Below, piece after piece: positions 7,632 through 15,880 of a stretch of DNA of 64,000 nucleotides. The notes below the pieces were generated by a model. It saw only the letters and a program-made list of their open reading frames with translations. It had not been told where the DNA came from and made no database searches. Source of the stretch: Avimonas intestinalis (lineage in GTDB: Bacteria; Bacillota; Clostridia; Oscillospirales; Acutalibacteraceae); contig CAJFID010000001.1 of assembly GCA_904380375.1 (NCBI GenBank), positions 62,001-126,000 on the forward strand, given 5' to 3'. The translations under genes were made by a program, and so were the position numbers. Numbering within the stretch: the first letter of the stretch is position 1; each line of letters begins with the position of its first letter.

Positions 7632-9008
7632 ATGCGCGTGATCGGCTTAGACATCGGCACCACCACCATCTGCGCGCTGGTGCTGGACGGCGGCACCGGC
7701 CAGGTCCTGCACAGCGAGACGGTCAAGAACGATTCCTCGCTGGCCTCGGAAAACGCTTGGGAAAAAATCCAGGATCCCCGCCGGATTGAGGCGTTGGCGC
7801 TGGGCCTGGTGGAATCCCTGAAGCGGCGGTTTTCCCCGGTCGGCGGCATCGGGCTGACGGGTCAGATGCACGGCATCCTTTACCTTGACCGGGAGGGGGA
7901 GCCGGTCTCCCCCCTGTATACCTGGCAGGACGGGCGGGGCGACCTGCCCCTTGAAGGAGGGCGGAGCGCCGCGCAGCTTTTGAGCGAGCGCACCGGCTAT
8001 CCGGCGGCGACCGGCTTTGGGACGGTCACCCATTTTTATAATCTCCGCCGCGGCCTAGTCCCGGCTGGGGCGGCGACCGGCTGTACCATCCACGCCTACC
8101 TCGGCATGAAGCTGGCCGGGCGGAAGACGCCGCTGCTTCACCTCTCGGACGCGGCAAGCTGGGGGCTGGCGGACCTGGCCGCCGGGGCCTTTGACGCGGC
8201 GGCCATGGAAAAGGCGGGGATGGATCCGGCCTTCTTCCCCGGCATCGCGCCGGACGGGTCGGTGCTGGGCCGCACGGCGGACGGCATCCCCGTCACCCCG
8301 GCTATCGGGGACAACCAGGCCAGCTTCCTCGGCACCGTCCGGGATATGCGGGACAGCGTGCTGGTCAACGTCGGCACCGGCAGCCAGGTTTCGGTGTGGA
8401 CGCCCGCCCCGGCCGGCTTGCCCTCGGTGGAAACCCGCCCCTGCGCCGAAGGGGCGTTTCTGCTGGTCGGATCCTCCCTGTGCGGGGGCCGGGCGTTTGC
8501 CGCGCTTGAAGGCTTTTACCGCGAGGCGGCCGCGATGGCGGGGGGGCCGGCCGGCCCCCTCTACGACGCGATGGAGCGGGAGGCGGAGACGTGTGTCGGC
8601 TCGCCCGACCGCCTGCGGGTGGACACCCGCTTCAGCGGGACGAGGCAGGACCCGTCCCTGCGCGGCGGCGTCGCCGGGCTGGGGCTGGATAATTTCCACC
8701 CCGGCTTCCTGACCCTCGGCGTGCTTGAGGGGATTGTCGAGGAGCTGTACGGCTTCTATCGGGAGATGGAGCCGGAGCTCCCGAAAAAGCCGGCCGTGCT
8801 GGTCGGCGCAGGCAACGGGCTGCGCAAGACCCGCTTGCTGCAAAAGCTGTTTTCCGCCCGCTTCGGCCTGCCGCTGCAAATCCCCGTCCATCGGGAGGAG
8901 GCCGCCTACGGCGCGGCCCTGACCGCCCTGGTCGGCGCGGGGGCGGCGTCCAGCATCGCCGAGGCCCAGGCGGTGATCCGGTACGAGCCGGGGGCCGTAT
9001 TTGAATGA
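7632..9008 (+). CDS. FGGY-family carbohydrate kinase, sedoheptulokinase-like
   Basis: The 458-residue protein shows the FGGY kinase features: phosphate-1 loop GLDIGTTT at 5-12, TGQMHGIL at 76-83, the probable catalytic base D227 in AIGDNQASF, and the NVGTGSQVS loop at 246-254. The GQMHGI signature and LLVGSSLCGGRAF resemble sedoheptulokinases more than xylulokinases or glycerol kinases, by eye only. It phosphorylates a sugar or ketose with ATP in the cytoplasm. AAAGGA lies about 12 bases before the ATG. The preceding genes encode the glycyl radical enzyme pair, and the next gene is a phosphosugar isomerase, so its product probably feeds or follows the radical step. Confidence 0.8.
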   Translation: MRVIGLDIGTTTICALVLDGGTGQVLHSETVKNDSSLASENAWEKIQDPRRIEALALGLVESLKRRFSPVGGIGLTGQMHGILYLDREGEPVSPLYTWQDGRGDLPLEGGRSAAQLLSERTGYPAATGFGTVTHFYNLRRGLVPAGAATGCTIHAYLGMKLAGRKTPLLHLSDAASWGLADLAAGAFDAAAMEKAGMDPAFFPGIAPDGSVLGRTADGIPVTPAIGDNQASFLGTVRDMRDSVLVNVGTGSQVSVWTPAPAGLPSVETRPCAEGAFLLVGSSLCGGRAFAALEGFYREAAAMAGGPAGPLYDAMEREAETCVGSPDRLRVDTRFSGTRQDPSLRGGVAGLGLDNFHPGFLTLGVLEGIVEELYGFYREMEPELPKKPAVLVGAGNGLRKTRLLQKLFSARFGLPLQIPVHREEAAYGAALTALVGAGAASSIAEAQAVIRYEPGAVFE

Positions 9009-9094
9009 GCGCCCGGAGGGGCCTTGCCCCTCCGCCGCGCCGAGTAGCCGCCCCGATTGCGGGCGGGAACGGAAAAGAGGAAAGGAAGAGGACC

Positions 9095-10144
9095 ATGAGC
9101 AGGACAACCAGCGAGCTGGCATCCCGCCCGCTGTTTTTTGAGCGCAACCGGGTTTACCGCATTTATCAGGGGGGCGCGCTGTTCCACCCCCTCTTCGGCG
9201 ACCCGGCCGAGGACAACAACTACCCCGAGGAATGGATTGCCTCAAGCGTCAAGGCGCTGAATAAGGTATCGGCCGGCGAGCACGAGGGCGTTTCCCGCAT
9301 CCGGGGGACCGACGTGTATCTGGACGAGCTGCTAAAGGCGGAGCCGGAGAAGATGCTGGGGGGCCGGAAGGATATGGGCTTCCTGGTCAAGGCGCTGGAC
9401 AGCGCCGTTGCCCTCCCCATCCAGGCCCACCCGACTAAGGAGCGGGCGATGGCGCTTTTCCAATCCCCCTACGGCAAAACCGAATCCTGGCTGGTGCTGG
9501 ACGCCCGCCCCTGCGCGAGCATCGCTTACGGCTTCAAGCGCCCCGTGACCAAGGAGGAGTTCCGGCAGGCGCTCCACACCAGCACCGAGGCGGTCTACGA
9601 GCTGCTGAATATCCTCCCGGTCAAGCCGGGCGACGTGTTTCTCATCCCCGGCGGCATGGTCCATGCCATCGGCGCGGGCTGCCTGATGCTTGAGGTGCAG
9701 GAGCCGACCGACTTCACCATCCAGCCGGAGGAATGGCTGGGGGACTATCACCTGAGCGAATACGAGCGATTCCTGGGCCTGTCCGAGGAGGACGCGCTGA
9801 CCTGCTTTGATTACGATATGTACGGGGAAAAGGCGCTGGCCCGGGGGCGGATGACGCCGAAGGTGACCTATGAGGGGGAAACCCGCGTGTCGGAGCAGCT
9901 CATCGGGTATGAGGACACCCCTTGCTTCGCCGTCTGCCGGCATACCCTCCACGGCGGCGAGTACGTCCCGCCGGCCGGCCCCGCCGTCTACCTCGTGGGA
10001 GGGGGGAGAGGCGTCATCGCCGGCCAGGGCTTCCGGCACGAGCTGGCCAAGGGGGATTATTTCCTGCTCCCCCACGCCGCGGCGGGCCGCTATACGGTCC
10101 AGGGCGAGCTGACCCTGCTTGAATGCCTCCCCCCAAAGGAATAG
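9095..10144 (+). CDS. manA: Class I mannose-6-phosphate isomerase-like protein
   Basis: This 349-residue cupin-fold protein has type I phosphomannose isomerase features: ligands Q110 and H112 in QAHP, E130 in YGKTESW, and H190 in PGGMVHAIGAG. The enzyme interconverts mannose-6-phosphate and fructose-6-phosphate and uses one zinc ion. ATG at 9095 follows AAAGGAAGAGG; an in-frame ATG at 9005 overlaps the kinase stop and would add 30 low-complexity residues. Being last in the ROK-regulated locus, it could act on the locus's own phosphosugar rather than serve general mannose metabolism; this is inference. A strong terminator follows. Confidence 0.85.
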   Translation: MSRTTSELASRPLFFERNRVYRIYQGGALFHPLFGDPAEDNNYPEEWIASSVKALNKVSAGEHEGVSRIRGTDVYLDELLKAEPEKMLGGRKDMGFLVKALDSAVALPIQAHPTKERAMALFQSPYGKTESWLVLDARPCASIAYGFKRPVTKEEFRQALHTSTEAVYELLNILPVKPGDVFLIPGGMVHAIGAGCLMLEVQEPTDFTIQPEEWLGDYHLSEYERFLGLSEEDALTCFDYDMYGEKALARGRMTPKVTYEGETRVSEQLIGYEDTPCFAVCRHTLHGGEYVPPAGPAVYLVGGGRGVIAGQGFRHELAKGDYFLLPHAAAGRYTVQGELTLLECLPPKE

Positions 10145-10180
10145 GGGAGCCTCCCGGCCGCAGTGCCGATGGGGCACTAT

Positions 10181-10226
10181 AAAAAGCAGCCCTTCTGCTT
10201 TTCTTGGCAGAAGAGCTGCTTTTTGC
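10181..10226 (+). terminator. Terminator of the sugar locus
   Basis: AAAAAGCAGC at 10181-10190 pairs with GCTGCTTTTT at the right end, with an inner stem of CTTCTGC against GCAGAAG. The run of T on the right and A on the left would allow termination in both directions. The remaining bases up to 10351 show no gene. Confidence 0.8.
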
Positions 10227-10351
10227 ATGTGGACCCGCAAAGGCGGTGGAAAGGTGGAAAAAAGAAGGGATTCTTGGGGCCTTTTTAAACTGGCGGCACG
10301 GGCGGCCGGCAGGGCCCGCAGCCATGCCGCGCGGGAAAAGGCGGCTTCGCT

Positions 10352-11767
10352 TTAAGCGGCCGTCGTGGCGGGCGTAGCTACCGCCGTCGTTTCGACGGCA
10401 GTGTCCGCGGCGGTCGTAGTTGTTTCTGCGGCGATGGAGGTCGTCCGGGAGGAGCCCTCCTCATCCGCGATGCTGAGGAGCTTCCAGCCGTCCTCCCCGA
10501 CCTGCTGGACGGTGTAAATCTGGAAATAGTCGGCGTCCGCGGCGGTCGGCGGGATTTCCTCCCCGCGGTCGTCAATGCCGATTTTGGTGGAGAGGACATA
10601 CCCGACCCGCACCTCTATGGTGTCTCCCTTTTTCTTGAGGGTGTCGATGACCGGCACATACATCGAAGAGGAGCTGACGATCGGCACATGATAGCAGCCC
10701 TCGTCCGGGTCGTACTCAAAGGTAAAGCTCATCCCTTCCTCGCCGATGGTGTGGTGGTACGGTTCGGCATCCTCTCCAAAGAGGACGGCGTAGGAAGCGT
10801 TGATCTCCTCAAGGGGGATCAGCATCCGGCCGAGGTCGTCGCTCGCATACCGGGAAACGCTGTCTTTTTCCTGAAGCTGGCGGATCTGCTCGGCGTTGGT
10901 GACCCGCCAGATGGCGGCCAGGATGAGGGTGTCCTGCTGGTTGCCGTCCACACTCTCAAACGCCGAGGGGATGTACTGCATCACCGGGAGGAGGAAGTCG
11001 TACAGCTCCTCCTTCAGCGCGGTATCGTCCTGGGATTTCTGTACCGCCCGGATGCCGGAAACCGCCAGCGAAACGACGCCTACCGCCGCCAGCAGAAGGA
11101 TCAGCAGCCCCAGGGGAGCCGCCCAGCGCCGCCGGCCCCGCCGCTGCCCGGTGCGGGTGTAGCGGACGGAGGCCGCGGCTTTCCCCGCCGGGGCCGGCCT
11201 GTCCGCCTGCACCGCCGCCGATGGGGCGGCAGCGGGCTCCGGCGTCCCGGCCGCGGCCCGGACCCAGCCGTGCGCCGCGCCGTCCCCGGCTGCCGCGCTG
11301 TCCTCGGCGGCGGAAGGCTCCGGCGCCGCGCCTTCTTCGGAAGGGCTGTCAGCCGCCGGCGTTTTTAAGGGCGGCTCGGCGGACGGTCCCGTTTCCGGGC
11401 TTTCTGCGGGGCTTTCCGCCGGCTTTGGCTCGCCTTCGCTTTCGGCCGCCGGGACCGCGCCGCCCGCCTTCGCCGGGCTGTCCGGCGCTTCGGGGGCAGG
11501 GCCCGCCCCGTCCTCCGCCTTTCCGGCCGAGGCAGAGGAAGCGGCCTGCCCCTGCGGGCCGGCAGGCTCCGGGGAGGCAGCCTGTCCGGCGGGCGTCCCT
11601 TCCCCGGCGGCCGAGGGGGCGGGCTTTGCCCGCTTCTTGCCCGCGTCGCTCCGCTTTTTCCGCGGGCGGTGGGGAGGGACCGCCAGGGCGCCGCTTCCCA
11701 GCAGATCGGCATCCGGATCCGAGGCGCCGCTTGCTACCGGGTTTTCTATCTTTTTCCACTCGCTCAT
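10352..11767 (-). CDS. Membrane protein with a Pro/Ala/Glu-rich cytoplasmic region
   Basis: This 471-residue protein of unknown function begins MSEWKKIENPV. Residues of about 35-200 are low complexity, rich in Ala, Pro, Glu, Ser and Gly with a basic patch near RPRKKRSDAGKKRAKP. A single transmembrane helix (LGLLILLLAAVGVVSLAV) follows at about 220, then an external domain of about 200 residues with several beta-type stretches, and a Thr/Ala-rich tail. The start at 11767 is supported by AAAGGAGG 7 bases upstream. It sits 14 bases after proA on the same strand and is probably the third gene of the pro operon. The topology (disordered inside, folded outside) suggests an envelope role; nothing more can be said. 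Confidence 0.7.
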   Translation of the reverse strand: MSEWKKIENPVASGASDPDADLLGSGALAVPPHRPRKKRSDAGKKRAKPAPSAAGEGTPAGQAASPEPAGPQGQAASSASAGKAEDGAGPAPEAPDSPAKAGGAVPAAESEGEPKPAESPAESPETGPSAEPPLKTPAADSPSEEGAAPEPSAAEDSAAAGDGAAHGWVRAAAGTPEPAAAPSAAVQADRPAPAGKAAASVRYTRTGQRRGRRRWAAPLGLLILLLAAVGVVSLAVSGIRAVQKSQDDTALKEELYDFLLPVMQYIPSAFESVDGNQQDTLILAAIWRVTNAEQIRQLQEKDSVSRYASDDLGRMLIPLEEINASYAVLFGEDAEPYHHTIGEEGMSFTFEYDPDEGCYHVPIVSSSSMYVPVIDTLKKKGDTIEVRVGYVLSTKIGIDDRGEEIPPTAADADYFQIYTVQQVGEDGWKLLSIADEEGSSRTTSIAAETTTTAADTAVETTAVATPATTAA

Positions 11768-11781
11768 GAGAGGGCCTCCTT

Positions 11782-13035
11782 TTACCGGATCTGGCCGCTG
11801 CCGTAGACGATGTATTTGGTGGTGGTCAGCTCCCGCAGCCCCATCGGGCCGCGGGCGTGGAGCTTCTGGGTGGAGATGCCGATCTCCGCGCCCATCCCGA
11901 ATTCCTCGCCGTCGGTAAAGCGGGTCGAGGCGTTGACATACACGGCGGCGGCGTCCACTGCGGCGGTAAAGCGCTCCGCCGCCGCGTGGCTGTCGGTGAC
12001 GATGCATTCGCTGTGCCCCGTCCCGTAGGCGGCGATGTGCTCGGCTGCCGCCTCCAGGGAGGGGACCACCCGCACCGCCAGGATATAATCCAGGTATTCG
12101 GTCGCCCAATCCTCCTCCGTCGCGGGCAGGACGGCCGGGTCGGCCAGGATCTCCCGGGTGCGCTCGCACCCGCGCAGCTGCACCCCGGCTTCCTCCAGGG
12201 CCTTAGCGATGACGGGCAGGGCCCGCGGGGCGATCTCCTCATGCACCAGCAGGGTTTCCGCCGCGTTGCAGACCGAGGGGCGGGATGCCTTGGCGTTGAC
12301 GGTGATGCGGGCGGCCATCGCGATGTCCGCGTCCCGGTCGATGTAAATGTGGCAGTTGCCCACCCCGGTTTCGATCACGGGGACGGTCGCGTTTTCGACC
12401 ACCGCGCGGATGAGCCCCGCCCCGCCCCGGGGGATCAGCACGTCGATCACGCCGTGCAGGCGCATCATGGCGTTGGCCGTTTCCCGGGAGGTATCCCGGA
12501 TAAGCTGCACGGCGTCGGGGTTCAGCCCGGCGGAGGCCAGGCCGTCCCGCAGGGCGTCGGCGACCGCGGCGTTGGAGCGCAGCGCCTCCTTGCCCCCGCG
12601 CAGGATCACCGCGTTGCCCGCCTTCAGGCAGAGGGCGGCGGCGTCGGAGGTGACGTTGGGCCGGGCTTCGTAAATAATGCCGACCACCCCGAGAGGCACG
12701 CGGGTCTTCTCAATCCGCAGCCCGTTGGGGCGCAGGCCGCCCTGCACGATTTCCCCTACCGGGTCGGCCAGCGCGGCGACCTGCCGGAGCCCGTCCGCCA
12801 TCCCGGCGATCCGGGACGGGGAGAGGGATAGCCGGTCCAGCATGGCTTTGGCCATCCCGCTTTCCGCGGCGGCGTCCATGTCCTGCCGGTTGGCCGCCAG
12901 GATTTCTTCCTGCCGCTCTAGCAGGGACTGCGCCATGCATTGGAGCGCCTTGTTCTTTTCGCCCGCCGTCGCCGAGGCCAGGGCACGCGCTGCGGCGCGC
13001 GCCGCGGCCCCCATCCGTTCGAGCATTTCCGCCAT
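11782..13035 (-). CDS. proA: Gamma-glutamyl phosphate reductase
   Basis: The 417-residue protein is a clear ProA: it contains GVVGIIYEARPNVTSDAAAL, the KAGNAVILRGGKEA segment and the catalytic cysteine in SRPSVCNAAETLL. It uses NADPH to reduce gamma-glutamyl phosphate to glutamate semialdehyde, the second step of proline synthesis. AAAGGA lies 9 bases before the ATG. It follows proB on the same strand, but 381 bases separate the two, which is unusually long for a proBA pair and is filled by a tandem duplication. Confidence 0.95.
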   Translation of the reverse strand: MAEMLERMGAAARAAARALASATAGEKNKALQCMAQSLLERQEEILAANRQDMDAAAESGMAKAMLDRLSLSPSRIAGMADGLRQVAALADPVGEIVQGGLRPNGLRIEKTRVPLGVVGIIYEARPNVTSDAAALCLKAGNAVILRGGKEALRSNAAVADALRDGLASAGLNPDAVQLIRDTSRETANAMMRLHGVIDVLIPRGGAGLIRAVVENATVPVIETGVGNCHIYIDRDADIAMAARITVNAKASRPSVCNAAETLLVHEEIAPRALPVIAKALEEAGVQLRGCERTREILADPAVLPATEEDWATEYLDYILAVRVVPSLEAAAEHIAAYGTGHSECIVTDSHAAAERFTAAVDAAAVYVNASTRFTDGEEFGMGAEIGISTQKLHARGPMGLRELTTTKYIVYGSGQIR

Positions 13036-13416
13036 GGGTTATCATCCTTTCCTGCAGGGCGGGGAGTCCCGCCTTTCGTTGGTTTGCCGTTTACGGGATC
13101 TGAGCGGCCCGGGCCGCCCTCTTGGAAGGCAGCCGGCCTCTAGCCCCCGCCTGGGTTGCTGCCGCCGGAGAAGCGGCCTGGTTGGTTAGAAAAACTGCGG
13201 CGGCCTCCTGCCGGGGGATCCCCCGTATCACGCGAAGCCTGGGAAAATGCGAAAGCTTTTTTTGGATGCCCCAAGGGACATCCTGGGTGCCGCAGAGGAA
13301 GGCGGCGTTTATCTCCCGTTTGGGCGGCCCGCCGCAGGGCAGAGAGTTCCAGAAAATGCGAAAGCATTTTTGGATGTCCCAAGGGACATCCTGGGTGCCG
13401 CGGAGGAAGGCGGCGT
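13036..13416 (-). other. proB-proA intergenic region
   Basis: These 381 bases contain no gene. Bases 13244-13416 are occupied by the tandem repeat that begins inside proB, and 13036-13243 are GC-rich sequence with the proA ribosome binding site and no clear promoter. Confidence 0.6.
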
Positions 13417-13436
13417 TTATCTCCCGTTTGGGCGGC
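13244..13436. repeat. Tandem duplication of the proB 3' end and its terminator
   Basis: Copy A is 13244-13328 and copy B is 13353-13436, 85 and 84 bases long, separated by 24 bases. They differ at about three bases and one T-run indel. Copy B contains the last residues of proB (CRPNGR), its TAA stop and the following hairpins; copy A is a non-coding duplicate, including the same stop. Each copy has a near-palindrome around GGATG(T/C)CC-CAAGGGACATCC. Confidence 0.85.
13353..13371 (-). terminator. Hairpin downstream of proB
   Basis: AAAATGC (13353-13359), loop GAAA, and GCATTTT (13364-13370) form a perfect 7-bp stem. A less perfect copy at 13244-13261 comes from the tandem duplication. It may attenuate proA transcription rather than stop it, because no clear proA promoter is visible. 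Confidence 0.45.
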
Positions 13437-14244
13437 ACCCCGGGAACAGCGTCCCGATGCGCTCGCCGTCGAACAGGTCGTACAGCCGCCGGGGATCCGC
13501 CCCGCTCATAATGACGGTGGGGATGCCCGCCGCCGTGGCGATCTCCGCCGCGTGCAGCTTGGTCACCATCCCGCCCGTGCCCCGGGCGGAGCCAGCCCCG
13601 CTGGCTGCCTGCCGCATCGTGTCGTCAATGGCCTCAACCACCGGGATCAGCCGCGCGTCGGCATGGCGGCGGGGGTCGGCGGTATACAGCCCGTCGATGT
13701 CGGTCAGCATCACCAGGGCTTGGGCGCGGGCCAGCACGGCAACGATGGCCGACAGGGTATCGTTGTCGCCGAACTCGATTTCCTCCACCGAGACGGTGTC
13801 GTTTTCGTTGACGATCGGGATTGCCCCGTATTCAAGCAGCCGGGAAAGGGTGTTGACGACGTGCTCCTTGCGGCGGTCGTCCTCAATCACGTCCCGTGTC
13901 AGCAGCACCTGCGCGGTCACATGCCCGTAGGAGGAAAACTGCTTGTCATAGCTGTACATCAACTCGCACTGGCCGACGGCGGCCGCCGCCTGCTTGCCGG
14001 CCGTGTCCTGCGGCCGCTGCCGGAGCCCCAGCTGCCCTGTCCCCACGCCGATGGCGCCGGAGGTCACCAGGATGATCTCTTTCCCGGAATTCTTGAGGTC
14101 CGAAAGCACCCGCACCAGCGTTTCAATCCGCCGGAGGTTGAGCCGGCCGTTCTCGTATGTAAGGGTGGAGGTGCCGACCTTGACGACCACCCGGCCGGCT
14201 TGGGAAACGGCGTTTACGCCGGTATCCGAAGACATTTCCGTCAC
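13417..14244 (-). CDS. proB: Glutamate 5-kinase (short form)
   Basis: This 275-residue protein shows the amino acid kinase fold: VVVKVGTSTLT near the N-terminus, ILVTSGAIGVG, NENDTVSVEEIEFGDND and the C-terminal GTGGMVTKLHAAEIATAAG loop. It phosphorylates glutamate, the first and feedback-controlled step of proline synthesis. It stops before the C-terminal PUA domain found in long forms (about 365 residues), which is common in Clostridia. The last six residues lie inside a duplicated segment, so the stop codon and terminator exist twice. A good promoter with extended -10 lies upstream at 14357-14385. Confidence 0.95.
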   Translation of the reverse strand: MTEMSSDTGVNAVSQAGRVVVKVGTSTLTYENGRLNLRRIETLVRVLSDLKNSGKEIILVTSGAIGVGTGQLGLRQRPQDTAGKQAAAAVGQCELMYSYDKQFSSYGHVTAQVLLTRDVIEDDRRKEHVVNTLSRLLEYGAIPIVNENDTVSVEEIEFGDNDTLSAIVAVLARAQALVMLTDIDGLYTADPRRHADARLIPVVEAIDDTMRQAASGAGSARGTGGMVTKLHAAEIATAAGIPTVIMSGADPRRLYDLFDGERIGTLFPGCRPNGR

Positions 14245-14356
14245 ATCCTATCCGTTATTGTACAAAATGGCGCACCGGCTGGCCCTTTGGCAGCCCGAGG
14301 CTCCCCGTCCGCCGCCGCGCCTTCCGCGCCGGAAGGTCCCGGCAAGGGATGGGTCT

Positions 14357-14385
14357 ATTATAGCAAGCCCGCCGCCGCTCCGCAA
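14357..14385 (-). promoter_or_regulatory. Sigma-A promoter of proBA
   Basis: On the minus strand TTGCGG (14380-14385) and TATAAT (14357-14362) are spaced by 17 bases, and TGC directly before TATAAT gives an extended -10. It lies 112 bases upstream of proB. Confidence 0.75.
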
Positions 14386-14446
14386 GCGCCGGCGGGTATT
14401 TTCCGCGCAGGGGAGAGATACGCCGCCCGGCGGGCCCGCGCGGGGG

Positions 14447-15697
14447 CTACGGCTTCAGGAACGGCTCGTAAAAAGCCCGACCGCGGATCTCCCCCGCCAC
14501 CGAAAGGGCGCGGCGGGGATCCCGCAGGAGCTCGTCCGCCAGCGCGTTGACATCCTCCGCCGTCAGCCGCTCCAGCGCGGCAATCGCTTCCTCCGGCGGG
14601 ATCTCCCGGCCCTCGAGCAGCTCGTTGCGCCCGGCGTAGGACGCTTGGGAGGCCACCGTCTCCAGCCCCAGGATAAAGGAGGCCTTGACCTGCGCGCGGG
14701 CGCGGGCGAATTCCTCCTCCGAAATGGAGCCGGGCAGGCCGCGCAGGACGGCCTGGAGCTCGGACAGCACCTGCTCCTGCCGGTCGGCGGAAAAGGAGGC
14801 GGCCACCGTGAACAGCCCCGCGCCCCGGCTGGCGTAGGAGGCGCTGTATACCGAATAGGCCAGCCCGAGCTCCTCCCGCAGCCGCTGGAACAGCCGGGAA
14901 GAGGCCCCGCCCCCGACGATAAAGTTCAGCAGGCTCATCGCGTACCGGCGGGGATCCCCGGCGGGGAGGCCGGGCGTGGCCAGCACCAGGCTGGTCTGCT
15001 CGAACTCCTTGGGCTTCAGGGCCAGGGAAGGGGTGAAGGCCGGCGCGTCCGGCTGGGGCACGCCCTCTCCCCGCGGCAGGGCGCCGAGGGTATCCCGCAG
15101 CAGGCGGAGGACGCCCTCCCGGTCAAACCGGCCGGCCGCCACGGCCACCATGCGCTCCGGCGTATAGTGCCGGCGCATATACCGCCGCAGGTCCTCCGCC
15201 GTCAGGGTGGCCACCGTCTCCGTCAGCCCGCAGATTGCGCGCCCCAGGGGCGAATGGGGCCAGACCGCGGCGCAGAGGGCTTCGTGCGCCACATCCTCGC
15301 CGCTGTCCTCGTACATCGCCATCTCGTCCAGGATCACCCCCCGTTCCCGCTCCATCTCCGCGGGATCCAGCCGGGGGGAGGCGAGCATGTCGCACAGGAT
15401 ATCCAGCGCCGGCACGGCGCTTTCCCCCAGGCATTGGCAATAATAGCGGGTGTATTCCTTGGCGGTGTAGGCGTTGACGCTGCCGCCCAGCCTGTCCATT
15501 TCCTCCGAAATATCCCGGGCCGAGCGGCGGGCCGTCCCCTTAAACAGCATATGCTCAATAAAATGGGATATGCCCTGCTCCGGTTCCCGCTCGTGCCGGG
15601 AGCCGGCCGCCACCCAGACGTCCACGCTGGCGGAGCGGAAGCCCGCCAAGGGAAGGAGCAGCACGCGCAGGCCGTTGTCCAATACGATTTTTTCCAT
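14447..15697 (-). CDS. M16-family zinc metallopeptidase
   Basis: The 416-residue protein has the inverted zinc motif HFIEH (H45, E48, H49) near the N-terminus and the usual two-lobed M16B length. The second lobe contains GGGASSRLFQRLREELGLAYSV, typical of the family. Such peptidases degrade or process short peptides; bacterial single-lobe forms usually work as dimers. I start at the ATG at 15697, preceded by GAAAGGA about 12 bases away and matching the family start MEKIVLDNGLRV. Many Firmicutes encode two adjacent M16 genes; here only one is present. It is transcribed toward proB, and the ZIP gene lies upstream. Confidence 0.88.
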   Translation of the reverse strand: MEKIVLDNGLRVLLLPLAGFRSASVDVWVAAGSRHEREPEQGISHFIEHMLFKGTARRSARDISEEMDRLGGSVNAYTAKEYTRYYCQCLGESAVPALDILCDMLASPRLDPAEMERERGVILDEMAMYEDSGEDVAHEALCAAVWPHSPLGRAICGLTETVATLTAEDLRRYMRRHYTPERMVAVAAGRFDREGVLRLLRDTLGALPRGEGVPQPDAPAFTPSLALKPKEFEQTSLVLATPGLPAGDPRRYAMSLLNFIVGGGASSRLFQRLREELGLAYSVYSASYASRGAGLFTVAASFSADRQEQVLSELQAVLRGLPGSISEEEFARARAQVKASFILGLETVASQASYAGRNELLEGREIPPEEAIAALERLTAEDVNALADELLRDPRRALSVAGEIRGRAFYEPFLKP

Positions 15698-15880
15698 CCA
15701 AGCATCCGGTCCTTTCGGCGGCCTTATGGCCATGAAACGGCAAGGCAGCAGTTTGAAAACATAAAAAGGTAGTTATATATCAGCAAAGCGAAAAGGCTTC
15801 CCACCAGGCGCCCTGGCCGAAAACGGCCGGGGCAGACGAGGCCGGCAGCTTTGGGCCTCCCGCCCCCCGCAGGGGCGCGG

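Noticed and set aside
13244..13436. CRISPR-like array
   Set aside because: There are only two copies of 85 bases, and one is the end of proB. Spacer-repeat structure is absent.
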